A stretch of DNA of 64,000 nucleotides, taken from positions 11,017,717-11,081,716 of the forward strand of contig NC_071330.1 of NCBI RefSeq assembly GCF_010183535.1, written 5' to 3'. This document shows, piece after piece, positions 11,227 through 22,552 of the stretch (position 1 is the stretch's first letter; every line of letters begins with the position of its first letter). The position numbers were made by a program, and so were the translations under genes. Below the pieces are notes generated by a model, which was not told the origin of the DNA, did no database searches, and saw nothing but the letters and a program-made list of their open reading frames with translations. The stretch is from Caenorhabditis remanei (Eukaryota; Nematoda; Chromadorea; Rhabditida; Rhabditidae).

Positions 11227-13152
11227 TTACAAATTCTCGTATTTCGGAAGATTGAAGTCGTTGGAATTGGTGAGATCTCGGAGGGCGTGTGGGGCGTGTT
11301 GGACTTGGAATTTGGCATTGTTGGATAGTCCTAAGCTGTCACGTTCCTGGAAAATAAGAGATTTTGAGGTTTCGGTGCTGAGTCTGCTTTTCAAGTCCCA
11401 ATGTGCGTCTGCTTGTCTGGATGTCCCAAATCACTTACAGCGATCATCTCTCGCATTGCAATGTTCATATTCTTCAACTGGGCGATAAGTTCCTGATTCT
11501 GTGTTTCCAATAGCTGATTCTTCTGCTTCAGCACTTCATTTTCCTTCTGATATCCAATTTCTCTTTCCTTTCTTTGCTTTCTCGACTTCTTCGCTGCTTC
11601 ATTATTCTTCTTTCTCTTCTCAGCGTACCTGAAATTAAAAAATTAAATTTGAAATTGATTGTGGTGCTATTCAAGTCCGGAAACAAGAGGAAATGAGAGA
11701 AAACGTTTTCCGGGCGTGAATAGCACCACTATTATTCCTATATCGAGTAGATGTTGAAGTAGATGATGTCGCACGGTGCCATTCAGTAGTTGTCATTCAC
11801 AGAAGAGTATCCTCAAAGAGTCAACCAGCCTGCTCGGACTTCTTCGAAACGTCATAGATGTGCTGTCCAAATCTGTAAAATCCCTAGCACCCCTCGCGGG
11901 GTCGTTCCTTCCTTGCCATCCTTTCTTCAAGGACCAATCCAGTCGACCGATGAAACTTACTTTGGAGATCTTTTTGGATCGATACGACTCTCAAGAGACT
12001 CATCAGATCCTCCAGATGTGTTTGGTGAGCGAGTGAAATCATAGTTTCCGGGATTGTAGACGCCAGCAGCGCTGTAAGTTCTGAAATTAGTTGTAGGTTG
12101 TTCTAGCACAGTCCATGGAAATGCGCTCATTCAATCGAAAATGGTATTTGACTTAAATGCGAGAGCAGCATTTTTATCAGATTCAGAGACCCCAAAATGA
12201 CTAGTCCAAGTCTTTGTTGCTGGATATGCCGGAACTGAAGATCCACGCTCTCGTTTTACAACCTGATCCCATACATAACTCATCCCCATCCATCTATCAT
12301 GTCTGAAGATGTTCCTACAGGCACTAATTCCCCATGACACGGAAGAAACACAAACCGCTTCATGGGGGATTATCTATTTGCCATCTGCCACAAGAGGCCG
12401 TGGACTCCCCATAATGACGTGTCATCCTACCGTAGAAGGAGAGGACGACACACAGTCTGGTGGATGGACTTTGCACCTTTCCATATTGGCTCGATGAGTG
12501 ATTCTATCTATGTGGAAATGACAGGAAGCATCCGATGAATCTGCTCGATAAGCAGAACTACCGTACCCCCCTCATAGTCATCCTAACTAGTCGTTGTGCC
12601 ACCCGACAGAACCGAGGTCATTCTTATGACGTGGCAGAAGGCCCCCTTGTGGCAAACACTGTAGGGCGGTATGCGGGAAAAGGGCCATGCCTCGAGGGTC
12701 CCCTACGTTACGTCATCTTATTCTACCGTAAGGAAAAGTATTCTTGAAGTGTCTAAAAATCTAAATGTTGCGTGGTAAAAAGCCACGTGTTCATCTAAAA
12801 GCTCGTATCACTACCAGTTTTTGATCTTTCGTCAAATCTACCAATAGGTCAAGAGTCGGCATGTTTGCCTGTCGCTTGTAATCTAGGTCATCTCTGCCAA
12901 AGAAAACACGTGTTATCCTCTCGTGACGTGGCAAGTGTACACCCGGTCTCTACTGTTCTGGGGGAAGATGGTCTAAACTGTCAGTGTCCTATCAACTAGA
13001 TTCCCAGAACCCTCTATTCCCACAACTCCATAGTAACCTAGGCTCTAAAGATGATGTTCCTGAAACCCATTTCAGTTGTTAACTCACAGAGCAGCTTGAT
13101 AAGCAGTCCATGAATGATCGAAAGCCATTGGTGGATACTGTTGTCCAGACAT
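11227..13152 (-). CDS. PAR-type bZIP transcription factor, 164 aa
   Basis: Exons 13088-13152, 11961-12080, 11439-11628 and 11227-11346 on the minus strand give 164 aa. The N-terminal ~60 residues are Tyr/Pro/Ser-rich. A basic region with KNNEAAKKSRKQRK then leads into a zipper rich in Leu, Gln and Asn. The NxxAAxxSR core plus the KR...NN spacing is typical of the PAR/NFIL3/CES-2 branch, whose members bind sites like TTACGTAA as dimers in the nucleus. The start is the only ATG in frame in exon 1. The first intron is 1007 bp, much longer than the others, and may hold regulatory sites or alternative first exons. I cannot say which C. elegans family member this is. Confidence 0.82.
12081..13087 (-). 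other. long first intron of the bZIP gene
   Basis: A 1007-bp intron in a gene whose other introns are 92 and 332 bp. It contains a CRE/ATF-like TTACGTCAT element near 12708 and several ACGTGG or GACGTGG boxes (for example near 12628 and 12924), consistent with bZIP binding sites. A 69-codon open frame at 12131-12340 on the minus strand could be an alternative exon, but no clean splice path to exon 2 was found. Confidence 0.4.
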
Positions 13153-16100
13153 GATCGACATTATTGATTGATTTGATTGATTTGGAATAAGTTGAGATAT
13201 CTAAAAAACTCGAAAAATAGATAGGAGATGTTCCCGGGAGCAATAAGAACGGAGAGAGGAGGGAAGCGAGAGCAGGTGACGTAACCGACCGTCGCCGATC
13301 GAGAAAAGTGTCAGGTGTGACGCAACGAAAGGTACCCAGAGGGTGGCCTCGCTGACCACGCCCACTACAGAAGTTCCCAGGAGAGATAATTGGAAAATGA
13401 GAGACACAGGTTGGCTGGTGGGAACTCTTTCTGTGCGTTGTTACTGGAAAGACGACGAGAGGAGACAATGAATATACGCAAAACAAGGGGAATGAAGAGG
13501 AAAGAAAAGAGCTGATGGAAGAAATGGGAGGGTGGAATCAGGAAACTGGAATCTTTGCAGAGTTAGATAAACATGATTGTATCATTGACAAGAGTTTGGA
13601 TTTGAAAGTTTTCATCCGGATTAATAGGTTACGAACATTCATAAATGTTACGTGGAACATGTTGCATAACACAATTGACAGTCAACACACTTATTGATTG
13701 CGTCAGAGCCTGAGAGCGCTGGTTTCCCGCATTTCACACCTTGCTACATGATAGTTTATGAACTTCTTGATGTGATATCTTCCCAGAAGACAAGATGGCA
13801 CGTGGCTGTAATGGTAATAGATGGCAGTTTACGACAGGAGACTTCCAGAGGAGCGGATGAGGGCCAGACGGGGATGAGAATAGATTGAACTTCTGAAGAC
13901 AGGTCGAGAAAATGGATGAATTTGATACTTGTTTCGGTTACCCGGAACAGATTTTTCAGAGAAAAAGAGATTTTCAGCAGATATCATTCTGGAATTTCGA
14001 CTTCTTACTGTAAAACCGGAAGCGTTTTCCAAGTCTAATATGCCTGTCTGAAAGTCCATATTTCACACTTATTGACTTGAACTGAAAACTCTTAGACCCA
14101 ATTATTATACTAGGACAAGTTTATTTCTCAACAACTGTTGAAAAGAAGTGTTCAAAGATTTTAAACTTTTTGTTATGACTAACTCTTATCAGTATGATAT
14201 ATTTTATTTTTGTTGTTTTAATGTGTTTTCTTAGTTATTTAAGTCATTACTGATAAAATAAGTAATATGTATCTGAAACTGGTTTCCGGTGTTCTATTCA
14301 TAACTTCTTCCATCTACCGGATGAGTTTCTGAACTTCCTGCTAATTTTCACCCCTTTCTCCTTCATTATAACCCGTTCCTGAACTATCTGTATTTGTAGC
14401 ATACGGTTGTAACATTCCGTCATTCTCCGCTTCTGGGAAAAGTTCTCTGGGAAATTAGAAGAGTATAAAAGGCAACCAGACATGTCCATGTCATTGTTAC
14501 TTTCCCTTATATTTATGTTTTTATTAAAACAATTGTACATTGCGTGTCCTTCATAAATGACACTAATCGTGTTGCGCATATCAGTCAGTTTGTTTTGCTT
14601 CGAGATATACAAATATATGTTTTCATTGTTGCTTCAGATTATGTTTTGTTTCTGATACTCAGGGGTGATGTTCTGATTTTGGAATCTCATTAATTTTTGT
14701 CTCAAAATTATTGTCTATTTTAGTTCAGTTCAACATTATTTGATTCTGTCAGACTGGTTTCCTGGTATCAAAAGATCTCAAAAATCTCCCACAGTTTTTA
14801 TATATCTTTTTCGTTTCGGAATTCCAACCTTTGATTGGTTTTGTGATTTTTTTAATGTAAAAGCTAGATTTTAATCCAATACGCAAATCTAAAAGATTAT
14901 TTTCAAATTTGACTCATAGTATGAAAAAAACAAATTCATGAAGCTAATCTCCTTTGCGTCGAGTTCGGTTTTTAACCAACTTGTTAGTTTCGAGGTGTGT
15001 TTGTAGGAATGTTAATTTTTCAAGATGTCGGAATATTAGTCGTGTCTACTGTACTTTCTGGTAGTCTAAATATCAAGATTCCAATATGTTTGACTGTAAG
15101 TTTCAAGTCTTTGAATTCAAATGTCTTGAAGATTAACTTTATATGATTAGCATTAAGGTATGAGGTTTCCAACCAAGATACCAAATTCCCTCAGTCATCA
15201 CGCCTCAAAATTTATTGAACAAATCTGTTTCTGGCTGAGATTTCAAAACCGTTCGAATAACCACTGAATAATGATAGAAAGTGATTATGTTCCTCCTTCT
15301 ATTTCTCATAAGAAATATCTTTCGATTGACCACATGGTTTTATCTGAATAACTTTCCAATTTTTTCAAAACATTTGCTTCTTCATGTTTCTGATTCGAAC
15401 ACTACCAAATATTCAGAAGAATCTGTTCATTCTAAACTTTCCTACTGGTTAATCCCCCTCGTATTCAACATATTCATCCTTCTGCCCCTTCCCTCATTTC
15501 TTGCAAGCCATATGCCACGTCATCATATAATTATTCATCTCATCGATCAGGTAAAGAAGGAAGGAAAGAAGAGTTATAATCATCCGACCATCTGCATCTC
15601 CACCGTTTCCCGCACACACCTCATTAATCCCCCTCTCTTCCTTCTCCTTATTATCCATCATCTACAGTAATCCATGAAATGTCTGATGTCTCTCCACTTG
15701 ACACACTCTCTAATTGTATCCCGCAGGTGCACAATGAGCCTTCAAAGGAGGTGTTTCCCGCATTATTATTATTTGAACAGAGTGGGAGGAGTGAAGAAGA
15801 AGAAGATGTGGGAGGACGAGGGGAAGGACCTGACAAGAATGTGTTTGCAACACTCCAAAAAATACGCAGACACAGCAGGGGCATCTTCTGAATAAATAAA
15901 GGAATATGGGAACGTCTTCTGACGAGAAAAAACAAGAAGAGAAGGAGGTCAGATGATGGACATCCAACAGCGAGATAAGATTAATCGACCGTTTTTTGTG
16001 CATTAAATTGGGCTGTTGGAGGTAGAAAATAGAGGTTATTAGGAGGAGAACGAGGTGTTTGAGAGATAAATAATAACGGTTGGAGACTGGGATGAGAACT

Positions 16101-16546
16101 GGTCTTGGAAAAAAAAGAGTCTCACAGTTGTCAGTTGATATTTTAATGTTGGTTCAGAAAGTATAAATAAAAAGTACAACGTGTGAGAAGCTTTTGGGAG
16201 AATTTTTTTGAAAAAAGAAAAATAGAGAGACGATAAAATCCAGGGAATGAAATATGAGGAAAAGAGAAAACCGGAGGAGGGTTGGAAGAAAAAACTTTAA
16301 AATGATGATAGATTTATCTAGTTGAAACTCTGATTGTTTTTACTCAAAGGCGATTTAGGAAACGATTCCAAAAGATTTCGAGAAAAATTTGACACTTTTG
16401 GGTATTCTGTTCGTCCGGATATCTCAAACTCTTCTCTAAACCAAAATGTGAAAATCCCGTGAACTGATTCAATTTCTTTTTCTTGTTTCCTTTTCCAAAT
16501 TTCAATATTCGAAAACTTCAATTCATTTTCGAAATCTCAAACAATA
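13153..16546. other. intergenic: shared upstream region of the bZIP gene and wht-6
   Basis: About 3.4 kb between two divergently transcribed genes. Open frames here (for example 15281-15670 plus and 15651-15935 minus) are low-complexity Leu/Ile/His or Ser-rich translations without splice context. A TGACGTAAC element sits near 13276, just upstream of the bZIP start. No RNA gene was recognised. Confidence 0.5.
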
Positions 16547-18839
16547 ATGACAACGGAAGTCGGTTATGAAAAAATATCAGAGGACGTTGAGTGTACTGCA
16601 ATCTCTCCCGGATACAGTACTTTAGGTGATATTGTTCCCGTTTCATTGCACTGGAAAGATATTTCGTATGGGATAATCATCTGATAGCATCTGATAGCAG
16701 ATAAGACTTTCAGAGTTTCAACTGTGAAAGAGCAACGAGAACTGTTGAGAGATGTGAGTGGAGTGGCGAGACCTGGAGAACTTTTGGCGTTGATGGGGGC
16801 AAGTGGAGCTGGAAAAACGACATTGTTGAATATGTTAATGTGTAGAAACTTGAAAGGATTGATAACGGAAGGGACAATTACGGTTAATGGAAATGAGGTG
16901 AGCAGGTTGTGAAAGCGCCAAAGGCACGTCCTTCCACTATTCAGATGGGTGATAAAATCTCAACAATATCTGGATTCGCTCAACAAGAAGAACTATTTGT
17001 TGGAACATTGACAGTCAAAGAGTATCTTATGATTCAAGCAAAACTTCGTATCAATGAATCGAAGAAGATTCGTGAGGAGCGAGTTACAGATGTGTTGCAT
17101 CAATTGAAACTTTGGAAATGTCGAGATTCTCGAATCGGAGTAATTGGAGAAAAGAAGGGAATTTCGGGTGGAGAAGCGAGAAGACTGACGTTTGCATGTG
17201 AAATGCTCTCGAATCCATCACTTCTTTTTGCTGATGAACCAACGACAGGATTAGATTCTTTTATGGCTGAAAGTGTTATTCAGATATTGAGAGGAATTGC
17301 AAAGACAGGGAGGACTATTATCTGTACTATCCATCAGCCATCGAGTCAATTGTACCAAATGTTTCATCGTGTTATTTATCTAGGTAATCCATTTGACACC
17401 AACAATTTTCACTTGCGATTTTTCAGCGAACGGTCGAACTGCATTCCAAGGGACTCCACAAGAATCAATCAGTTTCTTCGAACAATGCGGTCATCGAGTA
17501 CCGGATGAATATAATCCAAGTGAATGGATTATTTATAAATTGGCAGTTCAACCCGGGCAAGAATCTCAATCAAATGAAAGAATTAGGAAGATTGTGGAGT
17601 GTTACGAAGAGAGTGATCATCGTCAAAAAGTGATGGAAGAGTTAGAAGATGTCAGGGAGATAGGAGCACCACCAGCCATGCACAAAGCCAATGTTTTTGT
17701 TCAAATTCAGGCGTTGATTATGAGGTGAGTGCCCTGAAGTGATATCTTCAGAACTTTCTGTTATTCAGATGCGGTCTAGATGTGTGGCGTGCTCCACAAC
17801 TGACAATGGCTAAAATTATTCAAAAGATTTTGTTTGGGTTGTTTCTCGGGCTGTTATATCTTCGAGTGAGTATGAATACAATGTTATTTTTTTACTTTAT
17901 GAAAATTTGAGATGGAATATACGCCTCGTGGAATTCACAATATCAATGGAGCTCTCTTTTTTATAGTTGGAGAATACATTTACTCAACTGCCTACGGTAG
18001 GTACACGGTCCAAATCATGAACTTTCATTGAAAATTCCAGCGATCATGATGTTTCTGAACAATGAGTTCGCATTGGTTGCTCGTGAATATCATGATGGAC
18101 TTTACAATCTTTGGACGTAAGATTAAAATGACTCAGTTGCTTCTGATATCTCTATTCCAGATACTACATCGCCCGATGTGTCTCTCTGATGCCTCTTTTC
18201 TCCACAGATGGCCTAATTCTTCTCTTCATTGTCTACTGGATGATTGGTCTCAACACTTCCGTTTCACAGGTATTTCAACTAATTTTGAGAACGCTGTAAA
18301 TCGAGAAAATGAGTTTCAGATCCTCCTCGCAACTCTCATTTCTCTTCTCGCAAGTCAATCGGCTTCTGCTCTCGGAGTTGCAATGTCTTGCATCTTTCCC
18401 ACTGCTCAGGTTACATATTTTCAAGAAATTAATGAAAATGTTTGATTCAGATGACATCAGTCATGGCTAGTCCTCTTCTCGTTCTTTTCCGTCTCTTCGG
18501 TGGTTTCTATGGTAATACGGAAACTTTCCCAGCTGGTGTTCGTTGGTTGCAATGGATTAGCATGTATAGGTGGGTGTTTGATTCTCCTTTTCTTCAATTT
18601 GTTCTTATGTTATTACCAGGTATGCATTCGAAGGATTAGTGGTAAATCAGTGGTCGAAAGTTGATCAATTTCATCCGGAAGCTGATTGGAGTGATGAGAA
18701 GCGTGATGCTGTACTGAGTAACTTCTCGTTTCCTCCCTGGGCGATTCCAGTTGATATCGCCGGACTCGTTGTCATCAGTTTGGCATTCTACACTATCGGG
18801 TTCATTGCACTTTTGGTACGAATGAAGAAGGCCCGTTAA
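16547..18839 (+). CDS. wht-6: ABCG-family half-transporter WHT-6
   Basis: Exons 16547-16665, 16714-16897, 16945-17383, 17427-17724, 17769-17865, 17912-17996, 18041-18116, 18161-18269, 18320-18409, 18451-18569 and 18620-18839 give 611 aa, normal for a White/ABCG half-transporter. The order is an N-terminal ATPase domain, then a membrane domain. The ATPase domain has Walker [10 protein letters not shown], signature ISGGEARR, Walker [13 protein letters not shown] and an H-loop TIHQPSS. The membrane domain has six predicted segments and contains [12 protein letters not shown] halves dimerise to export lipids, pigments or xenobiotics; the substrate is unknown here. The 47-bp intron 16898-16944 contains an in-frame stop when read through. 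The intron before 17912 ends in a rare GAG acceptor. The symbol rests on neighbourhood (T26A5.1 beside nduf-2.2 and dlc-1). Confidence 0.82.
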
Positions 18840-19173
18840 TGAGGAAGATCTCAAATTTTATGCGAATAAAAACCGTATTTGTGTGAATTAAACGGGGTCG
18901 GTGGTGGATGGGGGAATGTTTGAAACTGTGTTGGGGAGGGAGAACTAGGTGGCAAATACACATTGAGGGGAGTAAAGATGGTAAACAGCTAAAACGAAAT
19001 ACTTTAAAAATGTGGTGGTGGTGGAGGTGGTAAATGACAAAACAATCATTAAAAAGTAGACGAGCGGGGAGGAGATACAACTTGAATATTGTTGGAAAAA
19101 TAAAATAGAATAAAATGTATTTTTAAAATGGAACATTTGGACAACATGGACTAGGATACGATCGATTGAGATA

Positions 19174-22100
19174 TCATTCTGTGAAACACGGAAGAAGTCG
19201 ATTTCCTTCCCGTTTGAGTTGACTGTGAAAATCCATATCGGAGTGTTTCCTCTCGACCTTGATGACAAGAATTCCCTGCAATCTACGGAGCGTGAATACC
19301 TTTTACAATTTATTTAAATTGAAACCATTACTTGATCGTTTACAGAAAATCCAGTTTAGTATTTCACAGAAAACCTACATCCTTAGTATCAACAACTTCT
19401 CCTTGAATCTTGATTTCTTTTTCGTTGATACCATCAGTCACAAAAATTGGTTTACCGAGACCGAGTTCGCGAGGTTCAATTTTAACCTTATTTCCCTGCT
19501 CGTCGAAGCCTGTTTCAAGTTTCACAAATCGCTCTCGGTTATCTGAAAAAGGCATGTGATTACGATTTCATTCAAAAGCGAACTTACCGTATCCTTTGTC
19601 ATTCGTTACATATGCAAAGCACAACTGTTTGTGTTTTTTGGAGATTTCTTGAAGATTTTTCCAGCTCGCGCTCATGTCTTGAAAACGTCGTGGGAAAGAA
19701 TTCACCGTGAGGTGTTGGAAGGCTTCTGGTGTTTGAGTAACTACTGGAGACAGCGTTTCCAATGCTTTTTCTTCTTTCTCGACGGTTTTATGCTCAGGAG
19801 CAACAAGAGTTTTCTTTCGTATCAAGTCATTCGTCAATTCATATTGTTCACCTTGCTTCTGGTAACCCCACTTTTTCACGAATCCCGGGTTCCGAGGCTG
19901 ATTTTTGCCGAGTTGTTGTCGTTTCTTCTCATTCCGTGCCAAAAAGGTATTTGGAAACACTAAAAACTTCAAATCCTCGCCAATCGGACAACCTTTCGCC
20001 ACTGTTTCCCCTCTTGGAAGATTTACGCTGCGAGCATTCAGAAGTCTGTAGCTGGAAAATGTTACTTTTTCACTTAAACAAGCGGGAAAATCTTACTCTG
20101 GATCATCAGAAACTTCTTCAATGCTATCCAACTCGACATAGTAGAATGCCTTTGAGACTTGAAAGGCACCAGCTCCGGTCACGAGAGCGTCGAAATTTTT
20201 AATTTGAAAATTAATCTGAAAGAAGCAAGTTATATTAACATCAACATCTAGTAAACGTTTACAGTAGAAGAAGAGCAGTCTGAAGAGGAAGAGGGCATGA
20301 CTCGAGTAGCGAAAACGAAGTTTGCTTTCTGTTCAAGTTGACCTTCAAGTTCCCAACATTTTCCAAGAATAACCTTGGTGTCTGAAGCAAAATAGCTTTG
20401 AATTTTGAAAATCTGGTAATACACACCATATGGAATGTTTTGGAAAACTTCGCTCTTAATTGAAAACTCGGCGAATTTTCCTTTCGGATCATTCCAAAAA
20501 CGCCGAAACCGTATATCAGACTTAGCATTTGCCAACTCAACACGGAACTTCTCGCTTAGTGCTTTTGATCCTGTTAGATTTCGAAGACGTTCTTCATAAT
20601 CATCAGCAATCTGGATTCTGAGACAATCCGTTTTACTGAAATAGAACTCCGGATTGTGTTTGGGTATTCCTTTTAGTGTCAGAATCATCTGAAACTATAA
20701 TTATTGACTGTCAACACCATAATGACCTACTCCTTTTGTCATAACTCTACTAACAACAGCTAACACCGAGGATCTCTCGTTATGCGTTGATTGTATTGTA
20801 ACATGGTGTCCCAAGAGGAGTTTGAAGTGAGTCAACTTTTTGGCTGATGTAACCTCTAGACGAATGTAGCAATAATTCTGCTCCTCAGAATTCCACGTTT
20901 TTACGCAGACGTCCAATATGGTAAGGTCACCGACCTGAAATTTGATATATTTTTTTATTCAAAGAATATAATACCGAACCTTTTCGCAAAGTTCATCAAG
21001 GTTTTGTTCAAGTGGATAACCAGGAAGAACATAATTCTCACTGGCGAGACTGGCGAGGTCATCGTCGTCCAAATCATAAATATTTAGATAAAAAGTCGTA
21101 TCTTTGGTTAGAGAAATATTCACGTCATCGCGAACGAATCCAGTTACACCAAGCGTTACCTGAAAGCAGAAAACTAATTTCGGATGTAGTGAGTACTTCT
21201 TGTTGATTACCGTTCTCAGCTTTTTTTCATCAACTGATTTGCTTAGCACATCCACTAACACATCACCCATTGTATCAATATCATCACTTAATCTCAACGA
21301 TGTTCGCTCTTTTATATGTTCTAACAATTCCTGTTTACTCGGATCAACACACGTCATCACCAACTCTGTTTTGTACACATTCCTCCACTTTCCACCTTCT
21401 TTTCTTCGTGTTCGTGAACGATCCATGTTGATCAACTTCCAGCCATTTATTGATTGAAATAGCCCTGCTTGATCCATATCGTCCGTCGTTTCGTTTTTCA
21501 ATTCTTCTAGTGTTGGCTCGGAATCAGCGGAGGTGTTTGGTTCAGTGGTATAGAGTGAGTTGGCAGGAGTAGACAATGAATACATCCAGATGTCAGTGTC
21601 TTCCCATATCGGGAAAGCTGAGTCCGAAGAGACTGTTACCTGAAAAACACAAATGAAAGCTTGTAAACAAATGGCTGACTAATCGGAAAATCGAACAAAT
21701 AATTGTTTTTGTCGTCTAACGGCCCTATGAAATACACTATTACGAAAGTCGTTGTTTTTTTTTGTACATGCGATTGATTCGAAATTTACAGAGACACAGA
21801 GAAGTGCTCTGTGCAGTCACTAGTGACTCATTTGCAACTTTACAACTGTAAACTTAAACTACGTCGAACAATTTCTGCGAAGAGGATAGCGATTTCCCAA
21901 GTTTTAAAGCTATAGATTTTTGAATATTCAGCAGCTTTTAAACCAAAAATATGTAAACCTTTATATTCTTCTCCTGATACTCCACATCTTCAACGATTCC
22001 CCGACAATGCTCTTGACTATGCAATGATTGCGAATGAGAAAGAATGACTTCTTGTTTCTGTATATACTGTTCTATTTGTAACGCATCCTCTTCTTCTACT

Positions 22101-22240
22101 TCATTTTTTGAGTTTATTCGAACAATATTTTCGGATTTCACTGATGGGTTCTTGACGAATGGAATACGGCACAACACTTCCGCCCACAATATACCAGATG
22201 ATGTGGTTTCTCCGTTGAATGACGAGTCGTTGCTATTCAT
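19174..22240 (-). CDS. uncharacterised 789-aa protein downstream of nduf-2.2
   Basis: Exons 21959-22240, 21211-21639, 20980-21159, 20731-20934, 20263-20688, 20097-20215, 19588-20051, 19379-19542 and 19174-19275 (minus strand) sum to 789 aa in one frame. There is no signal peptide, membrane segment or recognised catalytic motif. The N-terminus is acidic and Ser-rich. The rest is a series of beta-rich segments (VTVSSDSAFPIWEDTD, GDLTILDVCVKTW, MILTLKGIPKHN, INFQIKNFDALVTG), several starting at exon borders, suggesting repeated small domains. I do not recognise the family. The ATG at 22240 lies 4 bases after a TGCAG acceptor and 312 bp downstream of the nduf-2.2 stop, which fits a downstream operon gene. 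The last exon was chosen by splice phase; another frame there is open to 18945. Confidence 0.65.
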
Positions 22241-22552
22241 TTTCTGCATGAATTAATATAAAACACGGAGTTTCAAATTTATTTTTACTTCTAACTTATC
22301 AATTTGCGCATTCTCACAAAGTTCAGTTGTTTCACTGTTCATGAAGAGTTTGAGCAAGCAGCTGAATGAAATTTGATGAAACCGACTATCAAACAAAAAA
22401 AAATAGAAAAACAAGTTCGGCAACAATTACCCGAAAAGGAAAATTGAAAAGAAAAAGATAACTTTGATTTATAAGAAACAAACACGCTTATTCGGTTGGT
22501 TCAACTGATAGAATTTACAAAAAGAAAGAAAAAAGTTTAATAATCTCTACAT

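Noticed and set aside
12131..12340. 69-codon minus-strand frame in the bZIP intron as a real exon
   Set aside because: Composition is plausible, but no donor in the right phase joins it to exon 2, so it is only mentioned as a possible alternative exon.
15281..15670. 129-codon plus-strand open frame
   Set aside because: Low-complexity Leu/Ile/His translation in a pyrimidine-rich intergenic region with no splice sites matching gene structure.
16891..16944. Apparent frameshift or in-frame stop in wht-6 after NGNE
   Set aside because: Reading GTGAGC...ATTCAG as a 47-bp intron joins GNE to MGDKIS in frame and matches the family, so no lesion is needed.
18945..19268. Alternative 3' end of the 789-aa gene in another frame
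   Set aside because: The frame is open, but splice phase from the previous exon favours the frame ending at 19174; left for transcript evidence.
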